Assembly: GCA_030617585.1 (NCBI GenBank)
Contig: JAUWVD010000004.1
Span: 1-20,339 of the forward strand
DNA: 20,339 nt
Direction: 5' to 3'
From: Candidatus Methanophagales archaeon
GTDB taxonomy: Archaea > Halobacteriota > Syntropharchaeia > Alkanophagales > Methanospirareceae
The notes beneath the pieces were generated by a model. It was not told the origin of the DNA, did no database searches, and was given only the letters and a program-made list of their open reading frames with translations. Position 1 is the stretch's first letter. Every line of letters begins with the position of its first letter. Positions 1 through 6,385 of the stretch are shown here, piece after piece. Both the position numbers and the translations under genes were made by a program.

Positions 1-331
1 GTCCTCCAATTCTTCTCGCTCTTATTTCCGAAGGCGCTTTCAACCATATTTTCAAATCGGCTTTTGGGACGAAGAATCCAGACAGTCTGCTTTCTATAAT
101 GACATTGTCACGCTTCATCGCCTCCTTGCTCTGCATCTCATCTATCTGCCTATCGAACTCATCGTTATTCTCTGCTAATTCGCTAAATTGATCCAACTGC
201 AATTTCTTCTCTTTCGCTATTCGCCGGAACATCTCGCCCGCAGAGATTAGCTCCATCGCTAATTCCTGCGATAGCAATTTTGCAACTGTTGTTGTTCCAC
301 TGCCTGGAAGACCGCTTATTGTTAGTCGCAT
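1..331 (-). CDS. cmk: Cytidylate kinase, archaeal type (3' end outside window)
   Basis: The first 110 codons of a (d)CMP kinase, which phosphorylates CMP/dCMP to the diphosphate in the cytoplasm for nucleotide salvage and synthesis. The protein opens with MRLTISGLPGSGTTTVAKLL, a P-loop (GLPGSGTTT, about residues 7-15) of the form typical of archaeal Cmk. LISAGEMFR follows (about 31-39). The segment ESRLSGFFV and the later DLKIWLKAPSEIRARRI match the CMP-binding and lid-proximal parts of the family. The ATG at 331-329 is the only start in frame before the P-loop, and no strong ribosome binding site precedes it. The gene is cut by the window edge; archaeal Cmk is usually about 170-190 residues, so roughly 60% is present. 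In many euryarchaea cmk lies near secY and adk; here that linkage is not visible. The assignment is firm. Confidence 0.93.
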   Translation of the reverse strand, partial: MRLTISGLPGSGTTTVAKLLSQELAMELISAGEMFRRIAKEKKLQLDQFSELAENNDEFDRQIDEMQSKEAMKRDNVIIESRLSGFFVPKADLKIWLKAPSEIRARRIGG

Positions 332-385
332 AAAACTTTCTTTAAAAGGAAGTTTTATTAAAGGAATAGTTTTTCAATAATTTTT

Positions 386-446
386 GATAATCGGACGCAG
401 ATGAACGCAGATAATCAGGATTTTAAATATATGGTTTAATTGACGG
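386..446. repeat. Interspersed repeat, family A left end (copy 1)
   Basis: A 61-base AT-rich unit containing two CGCAGAT words nine bases apart (CGCAGATGAACGCAGATAA). It matches 13007-13067 with only three mismatches by eye and, in shorter form, 5157-5206. In the other copies the unit leads directly into the start of a GxxExxY reading frame. Here the reading frame is absent and the unit is joined to the right half of family B (447-549). The 332-555 interval between cmk and rtcB holds nothing else recognisable apart from an AT-rich imperfect hairpin near 331-365. Confidence 0.8.
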
Positions 447-549
447 TAAAGTAGCTAATAGTGTACTGAAACTATGTTATTATTATTCTTTTTCTCGTGG
501 AAATCTGTGTAATCTTGTGGTTATAAAAAGTAGCCAAACAAAAACACAA
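447..549. repeat. Interspersed repeat, family B right half (copy 1)
   Basis: About 100 bases closely matching 13216-13316. Both begin TAAAGTAG, continue through GTGTACTGAA and end in a TCTCGTGG...AATCTTGTGGTTATAAAAAG tail. The match runs across the whole interval with scattered substitutions and no obvious open frame. The tail (493-523) is shared in part with 14258-14290. It lies immediately downstream of the rtcB stop codon. Confidence 0.8.
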
Positions 550-555
550 ACCTTT

Positions 556-2073
556 TCAGCCTTTTATAACGCCAATAGCTCTGAAAGCCGCTACTTTCTT
601 CGCTATACCTGATACTTCACAACTCCGAACCACCACTTCCGGGTCTTTGTAGGCTGCGGAAACTTCTTCCGCCAGCTCGCCATATTTGTCAAATTGAATA
701 CCTCTCTTCTTCCTTACATCTCGCTTAGTTCGTTCTCGCGTCTTCACCGTTATATTCCGCTTCGCTAGTTCCGCTTTCACTTCACTGCCACGGTATTGCC
801 TCATTGCCGCCGTCCTGCTCATTTCTCTACCCGAGCCATGAGCACAACTTCCAAAAGTCTCATCTCTTGCTACGTCTGTGCCCACCGCTAAGAAACTGCG
901 TGTGCCCATCGAACCGGGAATCAACACCGGCTGGCCAACGTTTCTATAGATCGGTGGTAATCGTTCGTCACCAGCAGGAAACGCCCGTGTCGCACCTTTC
1001 CGGTGCACACACAACTTCTTCCGCTTCCCGTCCACCACATGCTCTTCCTCTTTCGCTATGTTATGTGCAATGTCGTACACCAGCCTAATTCCCATATCTT
1101 CCGCTTTTCTTCGTAGTACGTCTTCAAATACTTTCCTTGTCCAGTGGGTTGCGAGTTGCCTGTTCGCAAAAGCGTAATTCGCACATGCGCACATCGATAC
1201 AAAATAATCCATGCCTGTGTCACTGTTCAAATAAGCGCAAGCCAGTTCACGCTCTAAGCCGAGTATCTTTGATAACGTTGCATCTTTGTTCATCTCGCGT
1301 TCGAAATTCCGCAGATAGTAGGAGCAAACGCCGTGCGAGAAGCCCCTACCTCCGGTATGAATCAAAACAGTTACCTGTCCCACCTCGTCTATTCCATACG
1401 CATTCGCAAGTTGCTCATCAAAAATCTCATCCACTACCTGCACCTCTAAAAAGTGATTCCCGGAACCGAGCGTGCCTAACTGTGGAGACCCGCGCTTCTT
1501 TGATTTCTCGTCTATCTTATCTATACTTGCAGCTTTTAATCTACCGCCCTCTTCTGTACGCTCTATGTCCTCCTCCCAGCCATAACCATTCTCAATGCAC
1601 CAGTTGGAACCGCCCAATAGCACCTCATCTAACTGACTATACGACAGCTTCACTTTCCCGGATAGTCCAAGCCCCGCGGGGATATAGTCAAATAAGCTGT
1701 CCAATATCTCGGACAAATGAGGCCTTACATCGCCCTCCTTCAGATTGGTGCGGATAAGCCTCACCCCACAGTTTATGTCATAGCCAACGCCACCGGGAGA
1801 AATGACACCTTCCTCGAAGTCCGTAGCCGCTACGCCGCCTATCGGGAAGCCATAACCCTGATGCCCATCTGGCATAACCATAGAGTATTTTTCTATGCCT
1901 GGAAGCGACGCGATATTAATTGTTTGTTGCAGCGTCAGGTCGCTTTTCATCTTTTCCAATAGCGCTTCTGCTGCATATACCCTTGCCGGCACCCTCATGT
2001 ACTCCTTATACGACTGGGGTACTTCCCATACATCGTCCCTTATTTTGTTAAGCGGAATTACCATTTGAAACAT
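556..2073 (-). CDS. rtcB: RtcB, RNA 3'-phosphate/2',3'-cyclic phosphate ligase
   Basis: GTP- and Mn-dependent RNA ligase joining 2',3'-cyclic phosphate or 3'-phosphate ends to 5'-OH ends. In archaea it seals tRNA halves after intron removal. At 505 residues the length fits an intein-free RtcB. Visible active-site motifs in order: GGVGYDINCGVR (D99, C102), LGSGNHFLEV (H207), HTGGRGFSHG (H239), DIAHNIAKEE (H337) and AHGSGREMSR, whose H412 corresponds to the guanylylated histidine of the family. The C-terminus keeps the usual basic tail ending in KG. Two starts are possible: ATG at 2073 or, three codons on, ATG at 2064. A GGGATG stretch lies about six bases before the second, so the shorter protein is plausible. 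It lies downstream of pfdB on the same strand, about 100 bases away and past a hairpin, so it may have its own transcript; a TTTTAAAA stretch near 2101-2115 could be the TATA element. Confidence 0.97.
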   Translation of the reverse strand: MFQMVIPLNKIRDDVWEVPQSYKEYMRVPARVYAAEALLEKMKSDLTLQQTINIASLPGIEKYSMVMPDGHQGYGFPIGGVAATDFEEGVISPGGVGYDINCGVRLIRTNLKEGDVRPHLSEILDSLFDYIPAGLGLSGKVKLSYSQLDEVLLGGSNWCIENGYGWEEDIERTEEGGRLKAASIDKIDEKSKKRGSPQLGTLGSGNHFLEVQVVDEIFDEQLANAYGIDEVGQVTVLIHTGGRGFSHGVCSYYLRNFEREMNKDATLSKILGLERELACAYLNSDTGMDYFVSMCACANYAFANRQLATHWTRKVFEDVLRRKAEDMGIRLVYDIAHNIAKEEEHVVDGKRKKLCVHRKGATRAFPAGDERLPPIYRNVGQPVLIPGSMGTRSFLAVGTDVARDETFGSCAHGSGREMSRTAAMRQYRGSEVKAELAKRNITVKTRERTKRDVRKKRGIQFDKYGELAEEVSAAYKDPEVVVRSCEVSGIAKKVAAFRAIGVIKG

Positions 2074-2130
2074 CCCACATATTTGTAATTACTGCGCATT
2101 TTTTAAAACTTTTAGGAACAAAATAAGAGT

Positions 2131-2148
2131 CCCAATAAAAAAATTGGG
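2131..2148 (-). terminator. Hairpin between pfdB and rtcB
   Basis: A perfect inverted repeat, CCCAAT/ATTGGG, with a six-base A/T loop (T-rich on the transcribed strand) lies 26 bases beyond the prefoldin stop codon and upstream of rtcB. On the transcribed strand it gives a short stem with a U-rich loop. It could act as a terminator or processing site; this is inferred from structure alone. Confidence 0.4.
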
Positions 2149-2174
2149 CGCCATGCGGACTAAACTATACTAAA

Positions 2175-2546
2175 CTATGCGCCTGGCGGCTGTGTAGCTG
2201 CGCCTAAAGCCTCTCGCAACTGCTGTTGCAACTGCTGATACCTCTTCTGTACTCGCTCATTCTGCCGCTCCAGCGTTTTCAACCGCAAGGCGTAAGTCTC
2301 TTTCTTCTCTGACAGTTCCTCCTTTACTTCATCGCTACTGGCTTTTATCATCAACATGCCAACATTTTTGTATATCGCTGAATTTTCATCGTGCTTTTCC
2401 AATTCCTCTAACGCGTTTTCTGAGTCTTGCAACATAGCCTCTACCTGCATCTTCTGCCTCCCCGCGGCTTCTATTTGAACCTTAAGCTGCTGAAGCTGAG
2501 CAAGCTGGTTCTGCAACTGCGGGGGCATCTCTCCACTTCCACTCAT
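2175..2546 (-). CDS. pfdB: Prefoldin beta subunit
   Basis: Beta subunit of the hexameric (alpha2-beta4) prefoldin, which holds unfolded polypeptides in its coiled-coil tentacles and hands them to the group II chaperonin. The 123-residue length is normal. The protein has an N-terminal coiled coil (about 10-50, rich in Q, L and E), the family core NSAIYKNVGMLMIKAS (about 55-70, the beta-hairpin region) and a C-terminal coiled coil (about 72-115) ending in a glutamine-rich run and a short flexible tail. ATG at 2546 is preceded by AAAGGAT about eight bases upstream and by a TATA-like palindrome at 2571-2586, so start and promoter agree. It is divergent from the PurD-like gene. Archaeal pfdB often lies among translation genes; here it stands only with rtcB. 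Confidence 0.95.
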   Translation of the reverse strand: MSGSGEMPPQLQNQLAQLQQLKVQIEAAGRQKMQVEAMLQDSENALEELEKHDENSAIYKNVGMLMIKASSDEVKEELSEKKETYALRLKTLERQNERVQKRYQQLQQQLREALGAATQPPGA

Positions 2547-2570
2547 TTTATTATCCTTTTATTGTGTGTC

Positions 2571-2586
2571 TAAATAAATTTATTTA
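2571..2586 (-). promoter_or_regulatory. TATA-like palindrome upstream of pfdB
   Basis: TAAATAAATTTATTTA is a perfect palindrome centred about 32 bases upstream of the pfdB ATG, the spacing expected for an archaeal TATA box with a leader of a few bases. Because it is symmetrical it could also help the divergent PurD-like gene, which has a separate and better placed TATA box. Confidence 0.5.
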
Positions 2587-2615
2587 CGATTTTAGTTAAA
2601 CTATTCTTTTGTGTC

Positions 2616-2628
2616 TTATAAATATAAA
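2616..2628 (+). promoter_or_regulatory. TATA box of the PurD-like gene
   Basis: TTATAAATATAAA ends 13 bases before the ATG at 2641, so transcription should begin at or very near that codon. This predicts a leaderless or nearly leaderless mRNA. It also argues against the upstream in-frame GTG at 2611, which lies in front of this box. Confidence 0.6.
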
Positions 2629-2640
2629 GGTACATGCATC

Positions 2641-4041
2641 ATGACCGAAGAAAGAGAGAAGGTAGGGGTATTACTTATTTCTTATGGCTCACGGGCGGCT
2701 GCGCTAATAGATGCACTGAGCAGAAGTGCGAGTTATGAGGCACGTTTATTTGTTGCGGACAAGCAAAGGAACCCCTTTAACGTGACACATGCAGAGAAGC
2801 ACGTGGTCATTCCGGATTTGGATGTGGAGAAGATATGCGACTTCGTGGAAGCGAATAAAAGCAGCATAGATTTTGGGATTTGCGGCCCTGAGAAGCCCAT
2901 AATTGCTGGTGTTCGGGATGTGGTAGAGCGTAAGACAGGTGTGCCAATGATATGCCCGACGAAGAGATATGCAATAGAGGGGAGCAAAGCATCGCAACGG
3001 TATCTGATTGAGGATTGTTGTGCGGAGGCGAATCCTAAATTCAAAGTGTTTCATCATGCGGATTATAAGAGTGTAAGTGAAGTGAAAGAAGCGTTATGGG
3101 CATTTTTGGATAATTTTGGCGATGAAGTAGCAGTGAAGCCAGATAAGCCCGCTGCCGGTAAGGGCGTGGGTGTCTGGGGCGACCACTTTACCTCCCGAGA
3201 GCACCTTTTTACGCATTTCCGCTCCATCTTTGAGAGTGGTAGTGACGTGATATTAGAGGAGCGAGTAGAGGGCGAAGAATCTAGCTTTCAGGCGTTCTGT
3301 GATGGTAAAAGGCTCCTCGCTCTACCGGACACGAGGGATTATAAGCGCGCTTTTGATTCCGATTTGGGCCCAAATACTGGCGGTATGGGCTCTTATAAGG
3401 ATACTGCCGATTGGCTGCCGTTTATTGATGAACACGATCGTGAAGAGGAGGTGCTTTTGGTTCAGAAGATATTCAACAAATTGAGGGGGAACGGAAGCAA
3501 TGACGAGCTTAGAGGTATACCGCTTTATGTCGCTTTTATGCATACCCGAGAAGGTGCGAAGATACTGGAGATAAACAGTCGACCGGGCGATCCCGAAATA
3601 ATGAATATATTGCCTGTTTTGGAGAACGATTTTGTGGATCTCTGCTTTCGTATGATAGAAGGAACTCTTTCGCGGCTCGAATGTGCGAAGAAAGCGACAG
3701 TGGTGACGTATGCCGTGCCAATGGATTATGGTGGTTACCGCAAAAGAGATAGCGGCGATAGAAGGGTTGATTTGAGTGCTGCCTATGCGTTGCAGGATAC
3801 TTATGGCGATCATTTGCGGGTCTACCCCGGGTCTATGGAGTTACGAGAAGATGGAAATACATATGCGCTTGGATCACGAGCTGTTTGCACAGTGGGCGTT
3901 GGTGAGACTATGGAAGAAGCGAGGGAACTATCTCTGGAAGGGATTAGGAATATAGATGGTGCGTTGTGGAACAGGTGGGATGTGGGAGCTGCACATTACA
4001 TAGAGCGGAACATAAAGAAGATGCGGGAGTTGCGTGGATAA
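2641..4041 (+). CDS. purD: PurD-like phosphoribosylamine-glycine ligase (GAR synthetase), ATP-grasp
   Basis: ATP-grasp ligase that joins glycine to 5-phosphoribosylamine, the second step of purine synthesis. Family motifs are present: CGPE (about 81-84), the ATP-binding VKPDKPAAGKGVGV (about 165-178), DYKRAFDSDLGPNTGGMG (about 233-250) and the metal/ATP-binding ILEINSRPGDPE (about 308-319). The C-terminus carries the usual GxRA-type end (YALGSRAVCTVGVG). The protein is 466 residues, somewhat longer than typical PurD (about 430). The N-terminal loop reads LLISYGSRAAAL where classical PurD has a VGSGGREHA motif, so this is a divergent member and an altered substrate cannot be excluded. The start is set by the TATA box just upstream. 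The stop overlaps the GTG of the broken TauE gene by eight bases, so the two were probably co-transcribed. Confidence 0.82.
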   Translation: MTEEREKVGVLLISYGSRAAALIDALSRSASYEARLFVADKQRNPFNVTHAEKHVVIPDLDVEKICDFVEANKSSIDFGICGPEKPIIAGVRDVVERKTGVPMICPTKRYAIEGSKASQRYLIEDCCAEANPKFKVFHHADYKSVSEVKEALWAFLDNFGDEVAVKPDKPAAGKGVGVWGDHFTSREHLFTHFRSIFESGSDVILEERVEGEESSFQAFCDGKRLLALPDTRDYKRAFDSDLGPNTGGMGSYKDTADWLPFIDEHDREEEVLLVQKIFNKLRGNGSNDELRGIPLYVAFMHTREGAKILEINSRPGDPEIMNILPVLENDFVDLCFRMIEGTLSRLECAKKATVVTYAVPMDYGGYRKRDSGDRRVDLSAAYALQDTYGDHLRVYPGSMELREDGNTYALGSRAVCTVGVGETMEEARELSLEGIRNIDGALWNRWDVGAAHYIERNIKKMRELRG

Positions 4042-4442
4042 GAGTCAGAATAAAAATCTGTGGTACTTTTACATTATAATCGGTTTACTCGTCTTTTTTG
4101 CTTTTACCGTGAGGGTTATTACCGGTTTTGGTTCTGGATATAAACTTCCGAACGAAAAGGGAGGGGCTGCTTTTTACCGTTCTTGGGTTAATAAGTGGTT
4201 CCATGGGTGTCTTGACGGGAATAAATGGGCCACCTATCGTTTTTGGATTGGTGAATCAGCAGTATGATGCCACATTCATAAGAAGGTGCTTGATTACTTA
4301 TTTAATTGTGATTGATATTATTACTTTGGCTTCGTTTTCGATTTCCGGGTATGTAACAGTAGATTTAGTTTTGGAATTTCTTACCGTGGTGGTAGGTGCG
4401 TTTCTTTGGATTGGAACTAGCCACCTCGTGGGCACTCTCTAA
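4034..4442 (+). pseudogene. Broken TauE/SafE-family anion permease
   Basis: Remnant of a TauE/SafE (DUF81) membrane transporter, a family that exports sulfite, sulfoacetate and related anions. A GTG at 4034 overlaps the purD-like stop and begins a frame with a first membrane segment, FYIIIGLLVFFAFTVRVITGFGSG, which matches the family N-terminus. That frame then loses homology near 4140. The next frame (+1) carries GLISGSMGVLTGINGPPIVFGL (about 4173-4238), the family's second-half glycine/proline motif, plus a further hydrophobic segment, and stops at 4442. Family members have about 250 residues; only about 130 are left, in two frames, so an internal deletion plus frameshift is the simplest reading. 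The C-terminal helix is also missing. No function is expected from this copy. Confidence 0.75.
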
Positions 4443-4459
4443 AAACTCCATGATTTATC

Positions 4460-4486
4460 ACCGCGGAGATCGCAGAGAGCGCAGAG
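4460..4486. repeat. Short 9-base-period repeat (CGCAGAGAG type)
   Basis: Three head-to-tail units, CGCGGAGAT, CGCAGAGAG and CGCAGAG, directly follow the truncated TauE remnant. The words differ from those of family A (CGCAGAT) but share the same nine-base rhythm and CGCAGA core. It may be one end of a related, almost wholly lost element. Confidence 0.55.
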
Positions 4487-4516
4487 TTTTTTTGATAACC
4501 CGTATTTACTAAGTAT

Positions 4517-4699
4517 ATGAAGATAGCATGGGCGACTACAGGCGCAGGAGACCACATGACCGAATGTAAACGCACCGTTCATATCAGGAAAATAGCGTTA
4601 GGCACTTACGAGTTCTTTTTATTTTTTTTCTTAGTTCTCTTTGGTTCTCACGCCATATTTAGCATACATGTAAAGAGCTATCTCAAGGGTAACATGTAA
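4517..4699 (+). pseudogene. N-terminal stub resembling archaeoflavoprotein/DmrB-type flavoprotein
   Basis: A 60-codon frame opens with MKIAWATTGAGDHM. This resembles the beginning of archaeal flavoproteins of the AfpA/dihydromethanopterin-reductase (DmrB) type, where a K-[IV]-A-W-x-[IT]-TGAG stretch forms the first strand and FMN phosphate loop. After about 15-25 residues the resemblance ends; the rest is a hydrophobic run that overlaps the 3' end of the response regulator on the opposite strand, so it is unlikely to be real protein. I read this as the surviving 5' end of a lost gene. The similarity is from memory of the family, over a short stretch, so the call is tentative. Confidence 0.35.
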
Positions 4700-5032
4700 A
4701 TCCCTCTCTTCGAGCGGTTTGACTACATAGCCATAAGGCTCTGTTATCTTTGCTCGTTGCACTGTCTTGTCATCGGCATAAGCAGTGAGATATACGACAG
4801 GGATTTTGAAGCGGGTGCGAATCAGATCTGCCGCCTCTATACCGTCCATACCCCCTTTCAACACAATATCCATCAATACTAAATCAGGCTTCATCTCACC
4901 TGCCTTTTCAATAGCTTCTTCTCCTGTAGCTACTAGAGCGGGAACCGTGTATCCCAAACGTTCCAACAGCTCTTGTAGATTCTTGGCAAAAAGGACCTCA
5001 TCCTCAACAATCATTATCTTTGCTTCTGCCAT
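4631..5032 (-). CDS. Stand-alone response regulator receiver domain (CheY-like)
   Basis: A single REC domain of 133 residues with no output domain. The phosphorylation machinery is complete: acidic triad E10-D11-E12 (MIVEDE), phospho-acceptor D55 (LMDIVL), switch T83 (YLTAYA) and K105 (YVVKPLEE). The KGGMDGIEAA loop and ITEPYGYVVKP segment are typical of REC proteins fed by cytoplasmic PAS-type histidine kinases in methanogen-related archaea. A strong GGGGGGAT ribosome binding site lies about seven bases before ATG 5032. No kinase is adjacent, so partner and output are unknown; it would act by protein-protein contact. Its 3' end overlaps the flavoprotein-like stub on the other strand. Confidence 0.93.
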   Translation of the reverse strand: MAEAKIMIVEDEVLFAKNLQELLERLGYTVPALVATGEEAIEKAGEMKPDLVLMDIVLKGGMDGIEAADLIRTRFKIPVVYLTAYADDKTVQRAKITEPYGYVVKPLEERDLHVTLEIALYMYAKYGVRTKEN

Positions 5033-5156
5033 TTTTTTATCCCCCCTTTATTTTAGCGTGGTGCTTTAAGGTTAACGTTCCATCCTATCCCATAGCATAG
5101 TATAAGTATATGAAACCAACCTACTTAAAATTTGTATAGAAGAAAGAATAAATTTA

Positions 5157-5206
5157 AATAATCGGACGCAGATAATTAGGATTTTAAATTTAATGTTTAA
5201 TGACGG
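5157..5206. repeat. Interspersed repeat, family A left end (copy 2)
   Basis: Shorter relative of 386-446 and 13007-13067: the TAATCGGACGCAGATAAT start, AGGATTTTAAAT middle and TTTAATGACGG end are kept. About 11 bases, one CGCAGAT unit, are missing at the left. It runs into the GxxExxY reading frame that starts at 5200. Confidence 0.75.
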
Positions 5207-5325
5207 AGGAGATTATTAGGATCTTCTATCGCGTTTATAATAAACTGGGTTTATTATGTTATGGTTTTCTGGAAAAGGTTTATGAGAATGCAATGGTGAT
5301 AAAATTAATTGTTGACACAGATTAA
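5200..5325 (+). pseudogene. Truncated GxxExxY-family protein gene
   Basis: A 41-codon frame starts at ATG 5200 with MTEEIIRIFYRVYNKLG and continues through GFLEKVYENAMVIKL. This is the N-terminal part of the GxxExxY protein family, whose name-giving motif is G-F-L-E-K-V-Y here. Three residues (LLC, a nine-base insertion) sit between LG and YG, where intact members read LGYGFLE. The frame ends at TAA 5323-5325. Members are usually about 120-140 residues, so two-thirds is gone, replaced by an AT-rich palindromic segment. Family A repeat ends lie on both sides (5157-5206 and 5406-5444), so gene plus flanks look like one decayed unit. The family's function is not established. Confidence 0.75.
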
Positions 5326-5336
5326 CACTAAAACTT

Positions 5337-5405
5337 TTTAGAAAAAAAAGTTTTATCAAAAGCCAATTTCTTTGGTAAAGCTTTCTTTTTTAAAGAAAGG
5401 TTTGT
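5337..5405. repeat. AT-rich palindromic segment (CTTTACCAAAGA family)
   Basis: Contains a clean hairpin, CTTTCTTT-TTT-AAAGAAAG, preceded by TCTTTGGTAAAG (5369-5380). The complement of that word, CTTTACCAAAGA, recurs at 10162-10173 and 18465-18476. A similar CTTTCTTT...AAAGAAAGG arrangement occurs upstream of gatB. It lies inside the GxxExxY remnant, between its coding stub and the right-hand family A end. Confidence 0.5.
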
Positions 5406-5444
5406 GTAAATCTGCGTCCTAAATTAAATATGTAGAAGTTATAC
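5406..5444. repeat. Interspersed repeat, family A right end (copy 2)
   Basis: Begins GTAAATCTGCGTCCTAAA and ends GAAGTTATAC. It matches 13107-13144 (GTAAATCAGCGTCCTAAA to GAAGTTATAC) with a few changes. In both places it follows the GxxExxY frame or its remnant, so it marks the right border of the unit. Confidence 0.7.
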
Positions 5445-5466
5445 GTTATTTACATATAATAGGAAT

Positions 5467-5643
5467 TCACTCTTCCTTATTTTTCCCCGTTTCAATCTCC
5501 TTTTTTATCGCCGCTGCGATTTCCGGATCGTCTTCTTCTATTATGAAGACGCCCCGATAACCACAATCCCGACATTCGTATATCTCGCCAAGCCAGGGCT
5601 CATAGTTCAACTCTTCGGAGCCGCATTTTGGACAGATTTTCAT
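5467..5643 (-). CDS. Small zinc-ribbon protein
   Basis: A 58-residue protein beginning MKICPKCGSEEL and carrying CRDCGYRG at about residues 25-32. Two CxxC pairs (C4/C7 and C25/C28) make one zinc ribbon, followed by an acidic, charged tail (EEDDPEIAAAIKKEIE). Small one-ribbon proteins of this kind are common in euryarchaea and mostly uncharacterised; they may bind nucleic acid or protein. The ATG lies three bases past the triosephosphate isomerase stop, so the two genes are almost certainly co-transcribed and possibly translationally coupled. The coding frame is supported by the spacing, the four cysteines and an uninterrupted frame ending in TGA at 5467-5469. No specific function can be assigned. 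Confidence 0.8.
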   Translation of the reverse strand: MKICPKCGSEELNYEPWLGEIYECRDCGYRGVFIIEEDDPEIAAAIKKEIETGKNKEE

Positions 5644-5646
5644 CTT

Positions 5647-6327
5647 CTACACCCCCGACACCAGGTCCAGCAATGCCGCCCTTGGGTCCTTTGCCTTCAC
5701 TACGCCAGAAGCCAGCAGCACACCGTCTGCGCCCAACTCTATCGCAGCCTTTACATCCTCTCCATTTGTCACTCCTGCGCCGCAAAGCACAACACAGTCC
5801 GCATATACTCGTTTCACTTCTTTCACCGTCTCTTCCACTATCCCTGGGTCCTCCTTCGATACCGATCTGCCGCTACCGATTAACTCCGGCGGTTCCACTG
5901 CGACTGCGTACGGTTTCAGTTCCGCAACCGCTTTACTCACCGCGATATTATTCGTGCAGACTATCGTTAGAAGGTCTAAGCTTGCTGCTTTACCTATAAT
6001 GAACTCGACATCCGCGATTTTCAGCCGGTGCTCTGAATGATTCACGAGTGTGCCCGTAGCACCCGCCGCCTTTATAGAGTCTAGCGTTACAAAGCCCGTA
6101 TGACTGCCCGGTTCCACGGCCTCAACGTGCTGTGCGAAACACGGTATCTTCACTGAAGATGCTATCTTCGCAAGTTCCACCTGCTGTGGGCAGATGACAA
6201 TACTCATACCCTGCTCTGCTGAAACCGCCTCGCATATTTTGGCTAGTTCAAAACCCCGATCACCCGCGGATTCCAGGTACGTCTTTTCATTTAACACGAT
6301 TACAGGCAGATCTATTTTTCTTCCCAT
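5647..6327 (-). CDS. tpiA: Triosephosphate isomerase, archaeal type
   Basis: Interconverts dihydroxyacetone phosphate and glyceraldehyde-3-phosphate in gluconeogenesis and glycolysis. The 226-residue length is that of the shorter archaeal TIM, about 25 residues less than bacterial and eukaryotic enzymes. Catalytic residues are clear: N13 and K15 (VLNEKTY), H97 (NHSEHR) and E145 (VAVEPPELIG). The phosphate-binding CGAGVTNGEDV (about 182-192) and ADGVLLASGVV (about 200-210) are intact. ATG at 6327 is the first in frame and begins the first strand; the best Shine-Dalgarno-like AAGGAG is rather far upstream, so initiation may depend on a short leader. It sits between a HAD phosphatase gene (58 bases upstream) and the zinc-ribbon gene (3 bases downstream) on the same strand. 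Confidence 0.96.
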   Translation of the reverse strand: MGRKIDLPVIVLNEKTYLESAGDRGFELAKICEAVSAEQGMSIVICPQQVELAKIASSVKIPCFAQHVEAVEPGSHTGFVTLDSIKAAGATGTLVNHSEHRLKIADVEFIIGKAASLDLLTIVCTNNIAVSKAVAELKPYAVAVEPPELIGSGRSVSKEDPGIVEETVKEVKRVYADCVVLCGAGVTNGEDVKAAIELGADGVLLASGVVKAKDPRAALLDLVSGV

Positions 6328-6385
6328 ATTTATTCTTTCACTTATCTCCTTAGATATACACTAACTAGAAGTACGTTTTTTGATT

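Noticed and set aside
386..446. CGCAGAT words considered as a CRISPR array
   Set aside because: Units are only about nine bases apart with no 30-40-base spacers, and no cas gene is present.
804..1962. Three long plus-strand reading frames opposite rtcB
   Set aside because: They are antisense to a strongly conserved RtcB, have low-complexity Ser/Pro/Arg-rich translations and no family features.
556..2073. Possible intein in RtcB, common in archaea
   Set aside because: The 505-residue length and continuous family homology leave no room for one.
2611..2640. GTG start adding ten residues to the PurD-like protein
   Set aside because: It would lie upstream of the TATA box at 2616-2628 and so outside the transcript.
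2733..3813. Several minus-strand frames opposite the PurD-like gene
   Set aside because: They are shadows of a clear ATP-grasp frame, overlap one another and show no motif or ribosome binding site.
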